Source: JAIBBG01 sp043748015
GTDB taxonomy: Bacteria > Bacteroidota > Bacteroidia > Flavobacteriales_D > Sanyastnellaceae
Length of the DNA stretch: 10,066 bases
NCBI GenBank assembly: GCA_043748015.1
Contig: JAYTOA010000185.1
Span: forward strand, 1-10,066
Reading direction: 5' to 3'
The notes under the pieces are model-generated. The model searched no databases. It saw nothing but the letters and a program-made list of their open reading frames with translations, and was not told the origin of the DNA. Both the position numbers and the translations under genes were made by a program. Position 1 is the first letter of the stretch; the number at the start of each line of letters is the position of its first letter. Below are positions 7,721 to 10,066 of this stretch, piece by piece.

Positions 7721-7728
7721 ACGGCCTC

Positions 7729-8133
7729 TTATTTCGTTTCAAAAAATCCGCGTTCAACATCTATGATTTGTGGTGGGGTTCTGAGTTCTTTCAGTCCCAT
7801 GTCTTTGATGGCTTGCGCCACATTGCTTTGCTGCTTGCTTTTTTCGAGCTGGCTTGTGGTTGTATTGTATTGCGAGCGCATCTCATTCAATTCATTTTGA
7901 AGTTTTACTTTTTCTCTTGCTGTGTTTTCGAAATAGTAAACCAGGCCAATGTTGATGAGAAAAAGCGCTACCAGAAAAGCGATGAACGGCATGTGTTTTA
8001 CTAGACCATCGCGGACGAGGAAGTCGCCATTCAGTACGCGTTGAATGTGCTTTCCCGCGCCGGCTTTCTTCTTCTTCTTAGCCGCGGGCACGTCCTCTTT
8101 GCTGGAATCTTGTTCCGGTCTGTAGGTGTTCAT
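7729..8133 (-). CDS. FtsL-like cell division protein
   Basis: Small bitopic membrane protein of the divisome, expected to pair with FtsI and other septal partners through its periplasmic helix. The 134 residues show a charged cytoplasmic tail with a run of six lysines (19-24 region), one hydrophobic helix (about 48-68), then a long charged helix with coiled-coil character (about 69-112) and a short C-terminal tail with LRTPPQIIDV. This layout and its place between rsmH and ftsI match the FtsL-like proteins of Bacteroidota. Sequence similarity to E. coli FtsL is not evident, so the assignment rests on topology and position. The ATG at 8133 is the only reasonable start, because a stop lies nine codons upstream in frame. 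It is followed after 8 nt by ftsI. Confidence 0.85.
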   Translation of the reverse strand: MNTYRPEQDSSKEDVPAAKKKKKAGAGKHIQRVLNGDFLVRDGLVKHMPFIAFLVALFLINIGLVYYFENTAREKVKLQNELNEMRSQYNTTTSQLEKSKQQSNVAQAIKDMGLKELRTPPQIIDVERGFFETK

Positions 8134-8217
8134 TCGATAGTTAGCAGTGAGCAGATTTCAGTGTGCATTCAGTTTTGACTTGTTGATGAGAAATTTTTCA
8201 CATGAACAATTCATTTC

Positions 8218-9132
8218 TTAAGCTCTCAGTCTTTCTGCAATTCTCATTTTAGCACTTCGTGCTCTGTTATTGTTTTCAATTTCTTCCGCTGTCGGAAGTA
8301 TGGGTTTGCTGGTAAGCGGTTTTAGTGGTCTTAGAAGATTTCCGAAAAAATCTTTCTGAGGTTCGCCTTCAAAATTTCCTGACTTCATCCAATCTTTCAC
8401 GAGTCTGTCTTCAAGAGAATGGTAACTGATCACCACAAGTCGTCCGCCCGGCTTTAGTATCTCGCAACTTTGCGTCAGCAGATCTTTCAGCACTTCCAGT
8501 TCTTCATTCACCTCAATTCTCAATGCCTGGAAAACCTGAGCAAGCACTTTGTGCTCTTTCATTTTCGGAACATTTTTTTCGATCGCCGATTTCAAATCGT
8601 CGCTTGTGATCACAGGTCGCGCATGAATGATGCTTCTTGCCATTCGCCCTGCGTTATCCACTTCACCGTAAGCTCGCAACACGTGAATCAGTTTCGCTTC
8701 TTCGTAATCATTCACAACATGTGCAGCAGTGAGTTCGCGATTTTTATCCATTCGCATATCGAGTGGTGCATCGAAGCGAATTGAAAAACCACGTTCTTCA
8801 CTGTCGAACTGATGGCTGCTGACACCCAGATCTGCGAGGATGCCATCCACAGATTGAATGCCCATTAGTCGCAACCAGTTCTTCATGTTGCGGAAATTTT
8901 TCTCTACGAGTTGAAATCTCGGATCGTCGAGTGCATTTTTTTTAGCATCGGGATCCTGATCGAAGCCAATCAATTTTCCGTTTTCCAGTCTTTTCAATAT
9001 TTCCTTTGAATGACCTCCACCACCGAAGGTCACATCCACATAAACCCCATCGGGTTTGATGCTGAGTCCGTCCACTGAAGGCATCAGAAGTACCGGCCGG
9101 TGGTAGCCATCTTCTTTTCTGATTGTAGACAT
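8218..9132 (-). CDS. rsmH: 16S rRNA (cytosine(1402)-N(4))-methyltransferase
   Basis: SAM-dependent enzyme that N4-methylates C1402 of 16S rRNA in the decoding centre, formerly called MraW. The 304 residues agree with the family (about 300-315). Conserved blocks in order are the HRPVLL beginning (11-16), the SAM-binding VDVTFGGGGHS (32-42), GFDQDP (56-61), ILADLGVSSHQFD (98-110), RGFSIRFDAPLDMRM (114-128), YGE (155-157), VFQALRIEVNEEL (200-212), VVISYHSLEDRLVK (233-246) and the basic C-terminal NNRARSAKMR (288-297). The ATG at 9132 gives the expected short lead before HRPVLL. It has no Shine-Dalgarno sequence, only an AT-rich TATATAT leader. mraZ ends 36 nt upstream, and an 84-nt gap follows before the ftsL-like gene. 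This is the standard second gene of the dcw cluster. Confidence 0.98.
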   Translation of the reverse strand: MSTIRKEDGYHRPVLLMPSVDGLSIKPDGVYVDVTFGGGGHSKEILKRLENGKLIGFDQDPDAKKNALDDPRFQLVEKNFRNMKNWLRLMGIQSVDGILADLGVSSHQFDSEERGFSIRFDAPLDMRMDKNRELTAAHVVNDYEEAKLIHVLRAYGEVDNAGRMARSIIHARPVITSDDLKSAIEKNVPKMKEHKVLAQVFQALRIEVNEELEVLKDLLTQSCEILKPGGRLVVISYHSLEDRLVKDWMKSGNFEGEPQKDFFGNLLRPLKPLTSKPILPTAEEIENNNRARSAKMRIAERLRA

Positions 9133-9168
9133 ATATATAAGTGTCGGCAGCGGAAAAACTCCACTTGC

Positions 9169-9642
9169 CTATTGGTCGGTTTTCAATTCGTTCTGCACTT
9201 CTTCGGCGAGTGTCATGAAATCGAAATCAGGAGCGTTGAATTTCTTCTCGCGTGTTTCCTTATTCCACAATTCCATTTTTTGTCCAAGTCCACACAACAC
9301 GAGTTCATTGTTTTTCTTCAGATCAACTTCAGCGTAGGTGAGGAGGTGAGCCGGAATATTCAATCGTCCCACAGCATCAAGTTCCAATTCTGTGGCGCCG
9401 TTGAGGAAGAATCTTACAAACTCAGCATGCTTTCGATTGTGCGGATTCATCTTCTCGAGGTTGGCTGAAATTTTCTCCCACGTCGGCTGCGGATAGATCA
9501 CTAAACACTTGGTGTAGATGTCGCGATTGATCACCAGACCCTGGTGCAAAACTTCCTCGAGCGGCTTGCGCAGCTTGGCCGGGAACAACAATCTTCCTTT
9601 GTTGTCCAGCTTGCATGGGTATTCACCGAGGAGCTTCAGCAT
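9169..9642 (-). CDS. mraZ: Transcriptional regulator MraZ
   Basis: AbrB-like DNA-binding regulator of the dcw cluster, which in E. coli and Mycoplasma binds repeats upstream of its own gene. From the ATG at 9642 the protein has 157 residues and opens with MLKLLGEYPCKLDNKGR, the typical MraZ N-terminus. It has the usual two swapped-hairpin repeats, each with a DxxGR...P motif: LDNKGRLLFPAKLR (12-25) and LDAVGRLNIPAHLL (88-101). An in-frame GTG at 9690 would add 16 residues, but they match nothing in the family and that codon lies inside the tandem operator-like repeat, so I prefer 9642. First gene of the cluster. rsmH follows after 36 nt. Autoregulation through the adjacent repeats is likely but inferred. 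Confidence 0.96.
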   Translation of the reverse strand: MLKLLGEYPCKLDNKGRLLFPAKLRKPLEEVLHQGLVINRDIYTKCLVIYPQPTWEKISANLEKMNPHNRKHAEFVRFFLNGATELELDAVGRLNIPAHLLTYAEVDLKKNNELVLCGLGQKMELWNKETREKKFNAPDFDFMTLAEEVQNELKTDQ

Positions 9643-9667
9643 TTGTTCGAATTCGTCTTGACGGGCA

Positions 9668-9675
9668 CGAAAATA
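9668..9675 (-). promoter_or_regulatory. mraZ: Candidate -7 element of the mraZ (dcw) promoter
   Basis: The minus strand reads TATTTTCG, matching TAnnTTTG at five of the six fixed positions. It sits 25 nt before the preferred mraZ ATG and immediately after the tandem TGGTAAAATG repeats. A transcript would start about 20 nt before that ATG, and a repressor on the repeats would cover the region between -10 and -35. No TTG is seen at -33, which leaves the call tentative. Confidence 0.4.
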
Positions 9676-9679
9676 TATA

Positions 9680-9700
9680 CATTTTACCACATTTTACCAC
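9680..9700 (-). promoter_or_regulatory. Probable MraZ operator: tandem 10-bp repeats
   Basis: Two perfect, directly adjacent copies of TGGTAAAATG (minus strand, 9699-9690 and 9689-9680), preceded by one further G at 9700 that continues the period. The next 10 nt (TATATATTTT) may be a decayed third unit. A 10-bp period places each TGG on the same face of the helix. E. coli MraZ binds TGGGN repeats spaced by 5 nt, the same period. Position just upstream of mraZ and across a likely promoter supports autoregulation. Confidence 0.75.
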
Positions 9701-9808
9701 TCGAGGTCGAAAAAGAGGTGTTTGTTGAAAAGATGAAGCTTTGAAATGAGGCGAATATTGCACCCAATTCCCTCTATAGTGATTGATTTTGTTGGGTTCT
9801 GAAATGTT

Positions 9809-9838
9809 TGGTTTTCAGTGGTAGAACGTGGGAATATT
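9809..9838 (+). promoter_or_regulatory. Second, three-unit TGG array: candidate distal MraZ site
   Basis: Three consecutive 10-nt units begin with TGG: TGGTTTTCAG, TGGTAGAACG and TGGGAATATT. The TGGKN-N5 form equals the E. coli MraZ box spacing, and the last unit contains an exact TGGGA. In the frame GTGGTAAAAT, the last two units match the mraZ-proximal repeat at 8 of 10 positions each. It lies on the strand of the divergent secreted-protein gene, about 125 nt before its ATG. Binding by MraZ is inferred. Confidence 0.45.
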
Positions 9839-9903
9839 TTTCAACTACTAAGAAATCGAGATATTTGGAAATGGGCTCATCGAAGCGAAATATTCGCAGC
9901 CGA

Positions 9904-9938
9904 TTTGAAGATTAGAAAATGGAATCACCTTACATTTA
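9904..9938 (+). promoter_or_regulatory. Candidate promoter for the divergent secreted-protein gene
   Basis: TTTG at 9904-9907 and TACATTTA at 9931-9938 resemble the Bacteroidota -33 (TTTG/TTG) and -7 (TAnnTTTG) elements, with 23 nt between them and one mismatch in the -7 box. The -7 box ends 23 nt before the ATG. A rival near-match (GATATTTG, 9860-9867) has no suitable -33 element. Confidence 0.4.
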
Positions 9939-9961
9939 CTTTATCTAATTCCTTTTCTACT

Positions 9962-10066
9962 ATGAATCGATGGCTACTTCTTTTTCTTCTATTACCGACA
10001 AAAATTTATTCGCAGGAAATTTTCTGGATTGAGGACTTTGGAACCGGGTGTGACTCAGGTTTTATG
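9962..10066 (+). CDS. Secreted protein, N-terminal fragment (continues past window)
   Basis: Thirty-five codons are visible. The product opens with a clear signal peptide, MNRWLLLFLLLPTKIYS, with likely cleavage before Gln18, and continues QEIFWIEDFGTGCDSGFM. A mature start of the form 'xxxEDFGTGC' is common in large Bacteroidota exported proteins, many of which end in a type IX secretion C-terminal domain, but that part is outside the window so no function can be given. The ATG at 9962 is preceded by an AT-rich leader with no Shine-Dalgarno sequence, and by a promoter-like pair and a TGG-repeat array. It is transcribed away from mraZ. Confidence 0.75.
   Translation, partial: MNRWLLLFLLLPTKIYSQEIFWIEDFGTGCDSGFM

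Larger units (their letters stand above)
9643..9961. other. Divergent intergenic region between mraZ and the secreted-protein gene
   Basis: A gene-free stretch of 319 nt, AT-rich, carrying the control signals of both flanking genes. It contains two 10-bp-period TGG repeat arrays on opposite strands, promoter-like elements near each gene, and two similar AT-cored near-palindromes (9751-9761 and 9885-9897). I see no RNA gene or credible small ORF in it. Confidence 0.8.

Noticed and set aside
9100..9468. 122-codon plus-strand frame across the mraZ/rsmH junction
   Set aside because: Antisense to two well-supported genes, no domain, no plausible leader.
9643..9690. GTG start for mraZ at 9690, adding 16 residues
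   Set aside because: The extra residues precede the family-typical start MLKLLGEY, and the GTG falls within the tandem operator-like repeat and upstream of the promoter-like element.
5516..9690. Defence, toxin-antitoxin or mobile element hidden in the cluster
   Set aside because: Every long stretch is accounted for by intact, conserved cell-wall or division genes. No terminal repeats, transposase or recombinase motifs were seen.

Overview
The window carries the front part of a division and cell wall (dcw) cluster from a member of the phylum Bacteroidota, flanked by unrelated genes. The phylum call rests on four points: a MraY with a long extra segment, a short FtsL-like protein, a division penicillin-binding protein ending in a single PASTA domain, and near absence of Shine-Dalgarno sequences with AT-rich leaders and TAnnTTTG-like promoter elements. 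A secreted protein of typical Bacteroidota style begins at the right edge. I cannot name the genus. Base composition looks even and no reading frame is broken.

Layout, left to right. Positions 1-716 (+) hold the 3' part of a nitrilase-superfamily amidase of the YafV/omega-amidase type. It converges on a cytoplasmic cyclophilin gene (785-1222, -), and a perfect 24-nt palindrome between them (742-765) looks like a shared bidirectional terminator. A gene-free stretch of about 250 bases (1223-1471) holds the cyclophilin's likely promoter and three inverted repeats. From 9642 down to 1472, all on the minus strand, lies mraZ - rsmH - ftsL-like - ftsI - murE - mraY - murD. The last four genes are packed almost without gaps, by overlap or within a few bases, and murE and murD both appear to start with TTG. 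The cluster stops after murD. The ftsW-murG-murC-ftsQ-ftsA-ftsZ genes that usually follow in Bacteroidota are not in the window.

The right end (9643-9961) is a divergent intergenic region. It has two sets of 10-bp-period TGG repeats, one on each strand. The set next to mraZ is a perfect tandem 10-mer directly upstream of a promoter-like element and is probably the MraZ operator. The other is a looser three-unit array facing the divergent secreted-protein gene that begins at 9962 and runs off the window.

Together the cluster supplies cytoplasmic precursor synthesis (MurD adds D-Glu, MurE probably meso-DAP), the first membrane step (MraY makes lipid I), septal transpeptidation (FtsI), a divisome scaffold (FtsL-like), a 16S rRNA methyltransferase (RsmH) and the cluster regulator MraZ. 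I found no defence system, mobile element, CRISPR array or clearly new system. The most noteworthy points are the paired TGG arrays, the early end of the dcw cluster and the hairpin-rich gap after murD.
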